From NCBI GenBank assembly GCA_963575745.1, contig CAUYUJ010019942.1:10001-74000 (forward strand): DNA of 64,000 nucleotides, in the 5' to 3' direction. The notes beneath the pieces were generated by a model. That model did no database searches and was not told the origin of the DNA. It saw only the letters and a program-made list of their open reading frames with translations. This document shows, one piece after another, positions 51,165 to 60,929 of the stretch. Each line of letters starts with the position of its first letter. The stretch's first letter is position 1. Made by a program: the position numbers and the translations under genes. The stretch comes from Prorocentrum cordatum. Taxonomy: Eukaryota > Sar > Dinophyceae > Prorocentrales > Prorocentraceae.

Positions 51165-52912
51165 TCAGCTGGGCATGCTGTCAGGCTCAGGAGATCTCCA
51201 AGCGACCCGCGCCTGCCACGCGCCCGCCTTGTGGACGTAGCTGGCGAAGCCGAGGGCCTTAAATTGCTTGACGAACTTCGGCAACATCGCACGCAACACC
51301 TCTGTGAAAAGGATCGGCCTCTCGTCGGAGAAGGGCTCATCCGGCCCATGAGTTGCGTAGTGCCATGACTCCGCGTTGATGCCCTCTCCCCAGGAGGCCA
51401 CGTGGCACGCGGAGTCCGTGCAGGCGCGCTTCGGGAATGCCTGGACCTTCCGGGTGATGACGTCGAAAGGCACTGTCACCTCGCAGTTCTGCTGCTCTGC
51501 CTCCTGGACGAAGCACTGCTTGAAGAGTTCGATGGCATGGTCCACGTGCTTGGGCTCCTGGCCCTCCCACCGCTGCGCCAAGCACATCCTCGCAGAACGT
51601 TCGTTCGATACGGCCATGGCCCGCCGCTGCCCGATGGCCGCGCCAGCCTCGGCGCCGTCGTCGCAGTCCGCCTCGGAATTGGCGCCCTCAACCGCCGACG
51701 GCTCCGACGAGGGCGTGCGGGAGGGGCGCGGGGTGGACGCGTGGCGACAGCTATCCACGTCTGGGCCCCCCCGCCTGCACTCCCGCGCCTGCTGCGCTGC
51801 GGGAGCCTCGTCCTGCAATGTCGTCGGCCTCGCGGGGAGCCGCACTTCCAGCAGACAGGTTCGAGAGTGCCTCACCGCCGCCGCCGTCACTGCCGAAGCG
51901 CTCCGGTGCCTGGGCCCCCGCACGATGGCAGGCGCCGTCCTCATGTTCCTTCTCAACGGCCTCCTGTACCGTGTGCTGCTGTTGCTGCTGCTGCTGCTGC
52001 TGCGCCGAGGCCTGGACCGCCAGCCTCCAGCCAGCAGCCACTCCCTGCCCGAAGGCCTCGGACAGGCCTGCCGCGCACGCTGGTTGCCAGCAAATCGCCT
52101 GGCGCTTCAGACTGCACGAGCTGGGCGTCGGCCGCCATGCCGAACTGCTCGCCGAGCACAGGGGGCGGCCCCATCCGCAACGCCACGGGCTGCGCGAACT
52201 CGACCGCTGAGACAGCGCGGGGCGGCCGAGCAGCGCACACGTAAACCACAGCCTCGACGCCGAGGGCTCCGAGCAGGGCGCCGGCCTGGTCGCTCTCAAG
52301 CCACACGCCTGGCGCCAGCCCGACCGCGGGCGGCTGGGGGTGCAGCGCCTTCAGCAGGGCCACACTCGGCTCCGCGGCGTCCTCGACGCGCTTCTCCGAG
52401 TGCACGTCGCCCCTGGACCACGCCTCGTGCCGGCCGCGGTCACCAGCCGCCTTGACAGCACGGCAGCGCAGCAGCCACTCCGCGGGGACATGCGCCAGCG
52501 CAGCCAACTCACGTAGGGCGTCGCCGAGCCGATGACGATGGTGCCCCAAACCTTCATCCACGCTTCGATGGAGAACCAAGGCATGGCCTAGCGCCTCCAG
52601 CCTGGAGGACGACTCCGGGCCAAGCTCACCCGCGCCGAAGTCGATAGCCAGGGCGTCCATCGATGTGTCGACGGCGTGCTTCACAGCCTGCGCCGCCCGT
52701 TCTGTCCTCAAGCGTCTCGCCAGGTTGCTGGCGCCCTTCCTCGCTCACACTTGTCCGCGAATCCTCTCAGGCACTTGCTCGAGCGCCGCCGCAGCACCCC
52801 GCAGGCCTCCCGCAGCCGTCTGCCTTCCGCGTCCGCCAGCTTGCGCCGCTATCACCGGAAATGGCAATGGTGGAAAACAACGGGAAAAACAGCTTGAGCC
52901 AAAATGGCTACG
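51165..52912 (-). pseudogene. Broken, SL-tagged copy of an unrecognised gene
   Basis: Three minus frames in succession read as one protein: about 52745-52090 (TSMDALAIDFGAGELGPESS, then LGDALRELAALAHVPAEWLL), about 52090-51780 (AAGLSEAFGQGVAAGW, a Gln run from CAG repeats, EKEHEDGACHRAGAQAPERF), and about 51780-51165 (HAIELFKQCFVQEAEQQNCE; ITRKVQAFPKRACTDSACHV; PILFTEVLRAMLPKFVKQFK) ending in TGA. Moving between them needs two frame changes, and an in-frame TGA lies at 52745, so as given it is not translatable end to end. A DinoSL match begins it at 52912. DinoSL is added to mRNA by trans-splicing, so a genomic copy next to a gene is the known mark of a reintegrated cDNA. No poly(A) relic is visible downstream of 51165. 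Alternative: a live gene with introns at the joins, or assembly errors. Confidence 0.6.
52893..52912 (-). other. DinoSL (spliced leader) relic
   Basis: The + strand reads CTTGAGCCAAAATGGCTACG, exactly the complement of the last 20 of the 22 bases of the dinoflagellate spliced leader; the remaining two positions do not match. No SL RNA gene body is apparent: the next minus-strand bases are CTGTTTTTCCCG and not a GT donor. Confidence 0.85.
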
Positions 52913-52917
52913 AACCC

Positions 52918-52982
52918 TCCTCCTCCTCCTCCTCCTCCTCCTCCTCCTCCTCCTCCTTGTCCTCATCCTCCTCCTCCTTGTC

Positions 52983-53017
<35 letters not shown>

Positions 53018-53045
53018 TCCTCCCCCTCCTCCTCTTCCTCCTTCC
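52918..53045. repeat. (TCC)n array
   Basis: Begins five bases outside the SL relic. TCC with TTGTCC interruptions. Confidence 0.93.
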
Positions 53046-53048
53046 CCT

Positions 53049-53064
53049 CAGCGTGTGTGTGTGT

Positions 53065-53095
<31 letters not shown>

Positions 53096-53122
53096 CCCCG
53101 CGCCGGGTGAGGAAGATCATCA
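53049..53122 (+). repeat. 95-bp unit, family AA copy 4 (partial)
   Basis: CAGCGTGTGTGTGTGTGTCT, a CT run, CCCCCGCGCCGGGTGAGGAA, then diverges. Confidence 0.6.
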
Positions 53123-53184
53123 TTAGCCCAGTGCGACCCTACCTAGAAGCTGGAGCCCCTAGGACAGCAGCATTAGTTGCTATG

Positions 53185-53765
53185 ACATGACATGCCATGC
53201 CATGCTATGCTGCGCTATGCTATGATATGCTATGCTATGCTATGATATGCTATGCTGCGCTGTGCTATAATATGCTATGCTATGCTAAGCTTTGCTATGT
53301 CATGCTGCGCTGTGTTACGCTAAGCTATGCTATGTCATGCGATGCGATGCGAGCTAAGCTGCGCTATGCTATGCTATGATATGCTATGTTGTGCTATGCT
53401 ACGCTATACTACGCTGCGCTGTGCTATACTGTGCTGTGCTGTGCTGCGCTATGCTATGCTGTGCTATGCTAGGCTCCGCTATGCTATGCTATGCTGGGCT
53501 TTGCTACGCTATGCTATGCTGTGCCCTGGTATGCTAAAGCTCAGCGACGCTAAGATGAAGGTAAGCTAAGCTAACATTACACCCATGCTATGATATGCGA
53601 TGCTGCGCTATGCTATGCTACGCTATGCTATGCTGTGCTCTGCTATGCTAAAGCTCAGCGAAGCTAAGATGAAGGTAAGCTAGCTAAGACAAGCCTGAGC
53701 TAATATGAACCTAAGCTAAGCTAAGATGAACTAAGCTAAGCTAAGATGAGATAAGCACCGCTAAG
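53185..53765. repeat. TATGC / TAAGC pentanucleotide array
   Basis: About 580 bp of TATGC and TGCGC units, changing to TAAGC at about 53550 and from 53640. Confidence 0.95.
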
Positions 53766-53869
53766 CTAAAGGGACGTAACCGGGGGAACCGCGGGGCGGA
53801 TACTGGGGGAACCGCCCGGGGCGTGCCGCACTGCCCGGCCCTTTAAGCAAACCGAGTATGAACCCTTCT

Positions 53870-53940
53870 AGGCAGAGCCTAGGTAGGGAAACAACAGCCA
53901 CGACACTGGAGACCCTGGCGTTGAATGTTTGTCTCACCTT
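53870..53940 (+). repeat. 95-bp unit, family AA copy 5 (3' half)
   Basis: GAAACAACAGCCACGACACT, GGAGACCCTGGCGTTGAATG, TTGTCTCACC, then a CTTCTCC tract. Confidence 0.6.
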
Positions 53941-54149
53941 CTCCTTCTCCTGCTTCTGCTCCTGCTCCTGCTGCTCCTCCTCCTCATCCTCCTCCTGCCC
54001 TGGCGTTCAAACCTTCACCACAAACTTTGGGTGCGGTCAATTGGATCGCCCTCTCATTCACTTTACACCGAGCACCTTGAGGTGCTGGCTGCGGCGAGTC
54101 GCTCGCTAATGGCCTGAGACAACAACAATAACACTTTGCTCGAAGCTAC

Positions 54150-54358
54150 GTGCGATCCTCCTCCTCCTTTCCCCTTCTCCTCCTCCTCCTCCTCCTCCCC
54201 CTCCTCTCTTCCTCCTCCTCCTCCTCCTCCTCCTCCTCCTCTCCTCCTCCCCTCCCCTCCTCCTCCTCCTCGTCCTCCTCCTCCTCCTCCTCCTCTCCTC
54301 CTCCTCCTCTCCTCCCCCCCCCCCTTTCTCCTCCTCCTCCTACTCCTCCTCCTTTCCC
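54150..54358. repeat. (TCC)n array
   Basis: TCC with CCCCTCC interruptions. Confidence 0.93.
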
Positions 54359-54486
54359 TCGGCATGCGAACGCTCTGGTCAGGAGCGTGTTGGCCCCAAG
54401 AGCGGCAGCATCGCCATGGGCTCGTCGCCTCTCCCGCGTGCCGGGCCTGCGGGGCCCCGCGCGGCACCGCGGGGCACGAGCTCGCT

Positions 54487-54868
54487 GATGGTGCTCCCCT
54501 CCCGGCCTGCCATGGGGAGGAGGAGGCTCTTCGATTGTGCTCCCCTCCTGGCATGGGCTCTTTGATTGTGCTCCCCTCCTGGCATGGGCTCTTTGAATGT
54601 GCTCCCCTCCTGAGCTCTTTGATCGTGCTCCCCTCCTGGCATGGGCTCTTTGATTGTGCTCCCCTCCTGGCATGAGCTCTTTGATTGTGCTCCCCTCCTG
54701 AGCTCTTTGATTGTGCTCCCCTCCTGGCATGAGCTCTTTGATTGTGCTCCCCTCCTGGCATGGGCTTTTTGATTGTGCTCCCCTCCTGGCATGCCACGAT
54801 TGCGCTCCCCTCCTGGCCTGGCACCCCCTCCTGGTCTGCCATGATTGCGCTCCCCTCCTGGGCCCTGC
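54487..54868. repeat. 31-bp tandem repeat, about eleven units
   Basis: Unit GCTCTTTGATTGTGCTCCCC plus TCCTGGCATGG. Some units lack the GGCATG part. Open frames in both directions through it are repeat-driven. Confidence 0.93.
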
Positions 54869-55024
54869 CATGGGGAGGAGCAGTTCTTTTCCGAGGCTCT
54901 TTTGGCCACGCGCGAGTCCTGGAGAGAGAAGGGTTTCTCGGGATCCGGTGCGTGCTAGGACAGGTCTGATATTACGATCGGCCTCCTTGTTGAACCCAGC
55001 CTGCCCGCTCCCGTCCCTGACTCC

Positions 55025-55763
55025 ATGTCAAGTGCGCTCTGGGGTGATCGATCGTCGGATCGGGCGGGCTGGAGTGGTGCCGTCTACACGGACGGCTCGG
55101 GGTTCGGGAACCGAGCTCCCCAGTGCACCCGCTGCGGCTGCAGCTGCGTGCAGGCGGATGCCCACGAGGCGCGCCCCTCGGAGCAGCCCATGCCGGCCTT
55201 TTCGGGGAGTCCCTGCGGTCCGTCGGCAGAGGCCGAGAGAGAGTGGCGGGCCTCCGAGCGGTGCAGCTCTTTTCCAGGCACGGCGGCCGATGGCCGGAGA
55301 TTTGCGCAGCTTTCTGCAGGAAGTCCCAGCACGCACCGGATCCCGAGAAACCCTTCCCCTCCTCCTCCTCCTCCTCCTCCTCCTCCTCCTCATCCTCCTC
55401 CTCCTCCTCCTCCTCCTCCTCCTCCTCCTCCTCCTCCTCCCCGCTGGATGGGGTGGTGGGGGGCGGGCGCGGCCTTGCAGGGCGGGGCAGATCATGCTGG
55501 GGCGGGGCGGGGTGGACCCCCTGCCTCGCCTCTTCCAGAGGCACCTGCCCAGGCGTGTGGCGCCGGCTATTTTCATGCCGCGGAAGACAAGAGGTCGGCC
55601 CGACGGCGCTTGGGTCCCGCCGCGCCTCACGATCGGCGGCGCGCGGGAGAAAAAGGAGCGTCGGTGTTGGACGTGCAAGGGAACGCGTGGGCAGATTCTT
55701 TGGCCCGCCTCGGAGCCCTCCCCCACGCGTTGCCAGCGAAGTACGCTGACGGGTCTGACCTCC
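55025..55763 (+). pseudogene. Retrotransposon relic with RNase H motifs
   Basis: In one frame from 55025: SGAVYTDGSGFGN (residues 17-29; DGSG holds the first catalytic Asp of RNase H), and near the end VQGNAWADSLARLGA (about 217-231; the N-x-x-A-D-x-L-A motif of the RNase H C-terminal part, with its Asp). The middle is replaced by a (TCC)n tract (55355-55442) and diverged text, and no reverse transcriptase motif lies upstream. RNase H hydrolyses RNA in RNA-DNA hybrids during retrotransposition. This fragment cannot be active. A family J repeat follows immediately at 55764. Confidence 0.6.
55355..55442. repeat. (TCC)n array inside the RNase H relic
   Basis: Uninterrupted TCC with one TCA, splitting the two RNase H motif blocks while keeping frame. 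Confidence 0.92.
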
Positions 55764-55930
55764 AGTCAGGAGGGGAAAAAACACACAGACACAATTAATC
55801 CTCGATTCCCCAGAAAGTATGGGAAAATATGGGAAGCGAGGGGGAAGACAGAAACCCAGAAAATATTGGAAAATATGGGGAATAGTTTTATTTGTGTGTA
55901 TTTATTTGTGCGTTCTGGGGCCCCTTTATC
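55764..55930 (+). repeat. AT-rich dispersed repeat, family J copy 2
   Basis: Near-identical to 24343-24507, from GTCAGGAGGGGAAA to CTGGGGCCCCTT. Lies between the two parts of the retroelement relic. Confidence 0.88.
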
Positions 55931-56057
55931 CAGGTCGGGGCCGCGCAGCCTCCTGCTCGTCACCCGGGGCCTGGCTGTGGCCAGGATTTTGCGGAGCCTG
56001 GGCCCTGGAGCCAGGAGTGGGGCGACGGGCCTGCCAGCGGCCCGCGCGCGGCACTCC

Positions 56058-56152
56058 TAGGAATTCGTAAGGATTCCTAGGAATGCCTAAGGATTCCTAG
56101 GAATTCGAAAGGATTCGTACGAATTTGAAGGGATTCTTCGGAATTCGTCCCA
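56058..56152. repeat. GGATTCCTAGGAATTCGTAA minisatellite
   Basis: Five or six degenerate 16-18-bp units, each palindromic around CCTAGG or GAATTC. Confidence 0.88.
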
Positions 56153-56700
56153 GCAGCAGTTGGCACGTTTCCCGGGCACGGGCGAGGTGCGCTGCAAGGA
56201 GTGCAACCGTTCGGCCTGCACTGGGCTCGCGCTTCGCCCTCGTCGGGATCGTTGGCACGGGCTGCGTGAGCCCACGCCTGGGCGCAGGCTCGGAGCGGCC
56301 CAGCACCTGGAGGATGCCAGGAGGAGGGGGCGCTCCTTTCCCGAGGGAGCGGGCGCCACGGTGGGGCTTGCGCTCCTGGCCGCGTTCGCCCTTGACGTCG
56401 ACGGGGAGGAGGCTGAGTCGGGTGAGCCGCCTGTGAGCGTGGTCGTGCCGATCCCCCCCATCGACATGAGTTGCTTCTCCGAGCGAGGCCACCAAGTCGT
56501 GCAGGTCGGGCAGTCGCTCGTCTGCCGATGCTGCGCTTCCGTCCCATCCCGATTGCGCGTGGGCCCCAAGTGCAAGCTTCGGCAGGGATGTCAGGGCTTA
56601 TCGAGGGGGGAACGCCTCAAGAGGGAGCAACTGGCTGATCTGTCCAAGGTGCTTTCGGGGATTCACCCCAAAACGGCGAGTCGCTCGTCTCCCCTCTCCA
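56153..56700 (+). pseudogene. Retroelement-like Cys-rich tail relic
   Basis: One frame reads GEVRCKECNRSACTGLALRP, a long middle, then GHQVVQVGQSLVCRCCASVP, a second Cys (GPKC) and GLSRGERLKREQLADLSKVL before running into C/T-rich DNA. The His and paired Cys spacing resembles small zinc-binding segments that follow RNase H in some dinoflagellate elements (from memory, not searched). It may belong to the same element as 55025-55763, split by the J repeat and the minisatellite. Confidence 0.4.
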
Positions 56701-56976
56701 CCCCGTTTCCTCGTCCTCCGCTCCTCCTCCCCTTCCTCCTTTTGCGCCGCAGGAGGTGCTTGGTGAGGCTCCGCCGCTTGGCTAGCGGTGCCTGGGAAGC
56801 CGTGCATTCTGCGAAACGTAACGCCACACAGGCAGACCATTTGGGCCATGCCTACTGGCTTTCTCGCTCGGCCGCGCCGATTCGGTTTCGGTGGCATGGT
56901 CCAGCGTTTAGGTTTTTCGGGCGTCTTCGGTATTTCGTTGACGACTCCATTTGGGTTCTGGCTCCTCCTCTCCCTA

Positions 56977-57083
56977 GGCGTCATGTGTGTGTGTGTGTGT
57001 GTGTGTCTCCCCTGCGCTGGCGAGGACGAAGCACACATATAATCACGACATCAGAGATCCTGGCGTCGCAGCTTTGTCATACC
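56977..57083 (+). repeat. 95-bp unit, family AA copy 2
   Basis: GGCGTCATGTGTGTGTGTGT, TCCCCTGCGCTGGCGAGGAC, ATCACGACATCAGAGATCCT, GGCGTCGCAGCTTTGTCATA. Followed by (TCC)n to 57238. Confidence 0.82.
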
Positions 57084-57240
57084 TCCTCCTCCTCCTCCTC
57101 CTTCCCCTCCGCCCCCTCCGCCCCCTCCTCCCCCTCCTCCTCCTCCTCCTCCTCCTGCTCCCTCCCCTTCTCTCCTCCTCCTCCTCCCCTCCTCCTCCTC
57201 CTCCTCCTCCTCCTCCTCCTCCTCCTCCTCCTCCTCTCCC
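57084..57240. repeat. (TCC)n array
   Basis: Links AA copies 2 and 3. Confidence 0.93.
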
Positions 57241-57341
57241 CTGGCGTTGTGTGTGTCTCTCTCCCCCGCACCGGTGGAGGATGAGAAACAATAACAGTCA
57301 TGACGTTAGAGATCATGGCCTTGCAGCTGTTTAACACTTCC
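57241..57341 (+). repeat. 95-bp unit, family AA copy 3
   Basis: CTGGCGTTGTGTGTGTCTCT, CCCCCGCACCGGTGGAGGAT, ATGACGTTAGAGATCATGGC, TTGCAGCTGTTTAACAC, then (TCC)n to 57390. Confidence 0.82.
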
Positions 57342-57412
57342 TCCCCCTCCTCCTCCTCCTCCTCCTCCTCCTCCTCCTCCCCATTTTCCCTTCTGCTTCT
57401 CTTCCTCATTCT

Positions 57413-57645
57413 CCTCGCGCCGCAGAAATATTGGATCTGGGGCTCCCACCGGAAGATGCGAGGATGTCTCGATTGTTCCGCGACGTCGGATCTCAGGGTC
57501 CCCCGCGTTGTGAAAAACGATCCCGACGGACGGTTATGGGTTTTTCTCGGTCTCTGGAGGTGCCTTCGTGGGGCCAGGGCCGTCAAAAGACGGCTCGGGG
57601 TGAAGATCGGGGGCGGCCCAGAGGGGGATGATGACCGGTGTGGGG
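57413..57645 (+). repeat. Family W-related repeat, copy 4
   Basis: 57413-57527 is duplicated almost exactly at 59045-59162 (GCCGCAGAAATATTGGATCT to GTGAAAAACGATCCCGAC). From 57490 on it resembles the W element at 16101 (GGTCCCCCGCGTTGTGAAAA, GCCGTCAAAAGACGGCTCGG). Confidence 0.7.
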
Positions 57646-57649
57646 TTGA

Positions 57650-58120
57650 TATCCTGGCCAGGGCCATGATATCTTCCCGGATGCCATGGCTCCCTTCCTT
57701 CCAGAGACCACGGCCCCCAGTGGAAAAATACGAATCAAGTTCGATGGGGCCCCTGGCCCTTCAGGGACGCGCACGTGCCTCGGGCCATGATCTGCGAGCC
57801 CCTCCTCTTGTGCGCCCCCCTCCGTGCACGCCCCCGCGACTCGGGACGGAGAGCCCGTCCCCGGGACAGGGTCCAGGTCCTTGGGGACCCACGCGGCGAG
57901 GCAAGAGCACGGTGTCGGAGGCCTGTGTCGCCCCCGCCCTCGTCGTGGCCGCCGCCTCCTCGCCTTCGCCCTCGCCGCCGCACGCCCCTGCAGCGCGCCG
58001 ACGTGCGTGGTGTCGGGCGTGGGGTGACGGCTCGGCCTCATTCTCACCGGCGACGGTCCTTCCTTCCTTTGTCCGTCCTCCCCCCTTGGCAAATGGCGCT
58101 CCCCCTCGATGCTCCCACTA
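57650..58120. other. Repeat shared with 38640-38935, then no feature
   Basis: 57655-57800 matches 38760-38890 in block order. The rest is GC-rich without a gene. Confidence 0.45.
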
Positions 58121-58124
58121 CCTT

Positions 58125-58300
58125 CTTCTCCTCCTCCTCCTCCACCTCCTCCCCCTCCTCCTCCTCCTCCTCCTCCTCCTCCTCCTCCTCCTCCTCCTCC
58201 TCTATCCTTTATCCTCCTCCTCCTCCTCCTCCTCTCCCTCCTCCTCCTCCTCCTCCTCCTCCTCCTCCTCCTCCTCCTCCTCCTCTCTCCTCCTCCGCCC
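58125..58300. repeat. (TCC)n arrays
   Basis: Two blocks split by TATCCTTTATCC. Confidence 0.94.
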
Positions 58301-58309
58301 CCAGGGCAA

Positions 58310-58795
58310 GAACCTGGCGAGGGGGGGCTCGACCAGGGCCCTGGGGTGCACTTAAATCCCCCCCACCTTGCCTGGGGGGGGGGGTTGGCGGGGGTTGGGC
58401 GGTGGCCGCTTCCTCGGGCCACCGTCCATTCCCCGTCACACCCCCCCCGCTGGCGGGTGGTTCGGGCTGCTAGGCGGGGATGGGCTCCCGCCAGGCCCTG
58501 TGGCGCGCGTGCGCCTTTTTTTTGGTCCCCTTTTTCGTTTTTCTTTTTGGTTCGGTCCTGGGGGGTCCCTGGGTCCGAAACCGCGGCCACCTGTGGTGCA
58601 GGTGGTGGGTAGGATGGGCGTCGGAGCACGGGCTCCGGCGCCCCCTACCCCGATCAGGGTACGCGGAGCACGGGCTCCTTTTTTGCGTGCCCTGTTCGCG
58701 CTTGAGCGCGCCACGGGGGCACGGCCCCGACTGTGGCCCGGTTTCTCGCTGGCACTCGCCACGCCAGCGGAGTCATGTGGCTGTTCGTGGGTCGA
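58310..58795. other. No recognisable gene
   Basis: G- and C-run rich, with GGAGCACGGGCTCC hairpins at 58625 and 58669. Confidence 0.4.
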
Positions 58796-59040
58796 AAAAA
58801 AAAAAATCCTCTCTCCTCCTCCTCTCTCCCCTCTCCTCCTCCTTCTCTCTCCTCCTTCTCCTCCTCCTCCTCCAACCGCCTCCTGCTCTTTTTTCTCCTC
58901 CGTCGCCTTCTGCCGCCACCCTGAGATGCGACGTCACGAAGAGAAGACATCATCGCACAAGACCTCGACTGGAGCCCCAGACCCCTTTCCTCCTCCTCCT
59001 CCTCCTCCTCCTCCTTTCCCCTTCTTCTTCTCCTCCTCCT
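58796..59040. repeat. (A)n, CTCTCCTCC and (TCC)n tracts
   Basis: A run of A at 58796-58806, CTCTCC tract to 58880, TCC at 58985-59040. Confidence 0.85.
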
Positions 59041-59044
59041 CATA

Positions 59045-59163
59045 CTCCTCGCGCCGCAGAAATATTGGATCTGGGGCTCCGACCGGAAGATGCGAGGATG
59101 TCTCGATTGTTCCGCGACGTCGGATCTCAGGGTCCCCCGCGTTGTGAAAAACGATCCCGACAG
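59045..59163 (+). repeat. Family W-related repeat, copy 5
   Basis: Near-identical to 57413-57527, about 1.63 kb downstream in direct orientation. Both start just after a TCC tract ending CGCCGCAG. Confidence 0.85.
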
Positions 59164-59373
59164 GAGTCCAGACCCCATGCTTTTCTGCTGCATTTCTCTA
59201 GCCAGGTCGGTCCGTGGTGATCCTTGTGACTGAAACAAGCGGGCAGCATCGCCAGATGTGGCAACAGCTGCAACGCAGGGACCTCAGGGGTCGCCTTCTG
59301 CTACCGCCTCCTTCCTCTCGTCGCCCTGCCCCCCGAATCCCTGCCCCACTGGCCCTCAGGACGGGGTCCACTC

Positions 59374-59520
59374 CCATCCGATCGATTCGGTTCGATCCTG
59401 ACCCTCGGGCGATCCGATGCGCCCCCGATGCCTGCGTGGCGCAGCTGTGCATCCTGGCGCAGCCGATCCGCTTCGATCCCGACTCCGTGCCGATGCGGCC
59501 CGATTCGGTGCACGTTCCGA
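59374..59520 (+). repeat. Dispersed repeat, family S copy 2
   Basis: See 31490-31695: CCGATCGATTCGG, GCATCCTGGCGCAGCCGATC, CTCCGTGCCGATGCGGCCCG. Confidence 0.55.
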
Positions 59521-59739
59521 GCCGGCGGTGCACGGCAGGAGGCGCAGCCGCGGGGCCGGCAGCCCGCCGCCGCGCTCTCGCCCGAGAAGGGCGGCGCGCC
59601 CCACGGCCGGCGGGAGGCGCGGAGGGGGTGCTGCCCGGTCGGCGGCCGCCGCGGGGGCCGGAGGGAACACCGTGGAGGCCCATGCCAAGAGGCACTCTGC
59701 TCACTCGACCCTCGAAGACTGACCCTCACTCCTCGAGGA

Positions 59740-59880
59740 TGCAACGACGACGCTCCTCCTCCTCCTCCGCCTCCTCCGCCTCCTCCTCCTCCTCCTCCTC
59801 CTCCTCCTCCTCCTCCTCCTCCTCCTCCTCCTCCCCCTCCTCCTCCTCCTCCTCCTCCGCCTCCTCCTCAAGACGGCGGC
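59740..59880. repeat. (TCC)n array
   Basis: TCC with CGCCTCC interruptions. Confidence 0.93.
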
Positions 59881-59968
59881 GACGACGGCAGCGACGGTCG
59901 AGCGCGGGCGTCTGGGCTGGGCTCAAGGCCAGGCTCCCGAAGGCAGGCGCGCGATCCGCCTCTGCGCC

Positions 59969-60058
59969 CAGGGATGTGGTGGAGACCTATGCCAAGAAGA
60001 TCCTGCTTGCCTCCAGGGTGCCCTTGGTTTCGACGGTGTTGCCACGGAAAGCGTGACG
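59969..60058 (+). repeat. Dispersed repeat, family L copy 3
   Basis: GGTGGAGACCTATGCCAAGA, CTGCTTGCCTCCAGGGTGCC, GGAAAGCGTGACGTTCCCAC. A 5' fragment also at 59668-59705. Confidence 0.65.
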
Positions 60059-60639
60059 TTCCCACCGAAGGTACCGCGGGCTCGCGTCCTCTCGATTCTG
60101 CTGCGACCCCAGCGCGGGCGTCCAGGATAAGGTTGAACGCCGTGAGGGCGGTCACGACGCCGGCGGTTGCCAGTCGGCGACGACGATGGCGACGGGCGAC
60201 CGGTGTCGACGACGACGTCGACGACAGACGGCCGACTGCTTGGCACAAGATGTTCAGCGCTTGTCAGGCCCCTATATGCCGCCACGCTGGTTCCGGGCAG
60301 GCTGTGCTGTCCGGCGGAAGGGGACGAGGAGGGGAGAAGCAGGCAGACGACGACGAACGCCCAGGCGGGAGGCCGGGGCCGGCGGGGCGGGCGGGCAGGC
60401 AGAAGACGGGCCAGGCGGAGACAGCAGGCAGGGAGCAGGAGAAAAGGAAAGGGAGGGAAGCAACGAGCGTCCCATGCCGCCTGCTGCAGTTGCCGATCGC
60501 GCGCGCCGCAGCAGCCGGCCATGGAGGCGACCCACCGTGGCGGAGGGGCGGCAGGCGGCAGACGAGGCACGACGGAGCCAGGGACCCGCTGCCGACCGCC
60601 GACCACGCGGGCGACCTACGCCGGAGGGGATGGCGACCA

Positions 60640-60810
60640 CGGAGTCGTGGGCGACGAGGGCAGAGACGACAGCAGCAGCCACGACCCGTGTCGACCCGTG
60701 GACCTGTTCCGGCGCCCGTCCTGACGGAGTCGTGGGCGACGAGGGCAAAGACGGCAGCAGCAGCCACGGCCCGTGTCGACCCGTGGACCTGTTCCGGCGC
60801 CCGTCCTGAC
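60640..60810. repeat. 85-bp tandem duplication
   Basis: GGAGTCGTGGGCGACGAGGG at 60641 and 60726. Both units end GTTCCGGCGCCCGTCCTGAC. Confidence 0.93.
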
Positions 60811-60929
60811 CAGGATCCCGAGGCGGATCCCGCCAGTGCCACTAATTAGGGCGCCGCCAGAGGTCCAGAGAGGCTTCCAACAAACCACCCAAAGCTTCGA
60901 AGATCGATGCTCGAGCCTTGACCCTGGAT

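Noticed and set aside
56931-56945. YFVDD, resembling the reverse transcriptase active-site motif
   Set aside because: Context lacks other RT blocks, and the surrounding text (RFFGRLR before, SIWVLAPP after) does not match RT palm motifs well. A chance hit is more likely.
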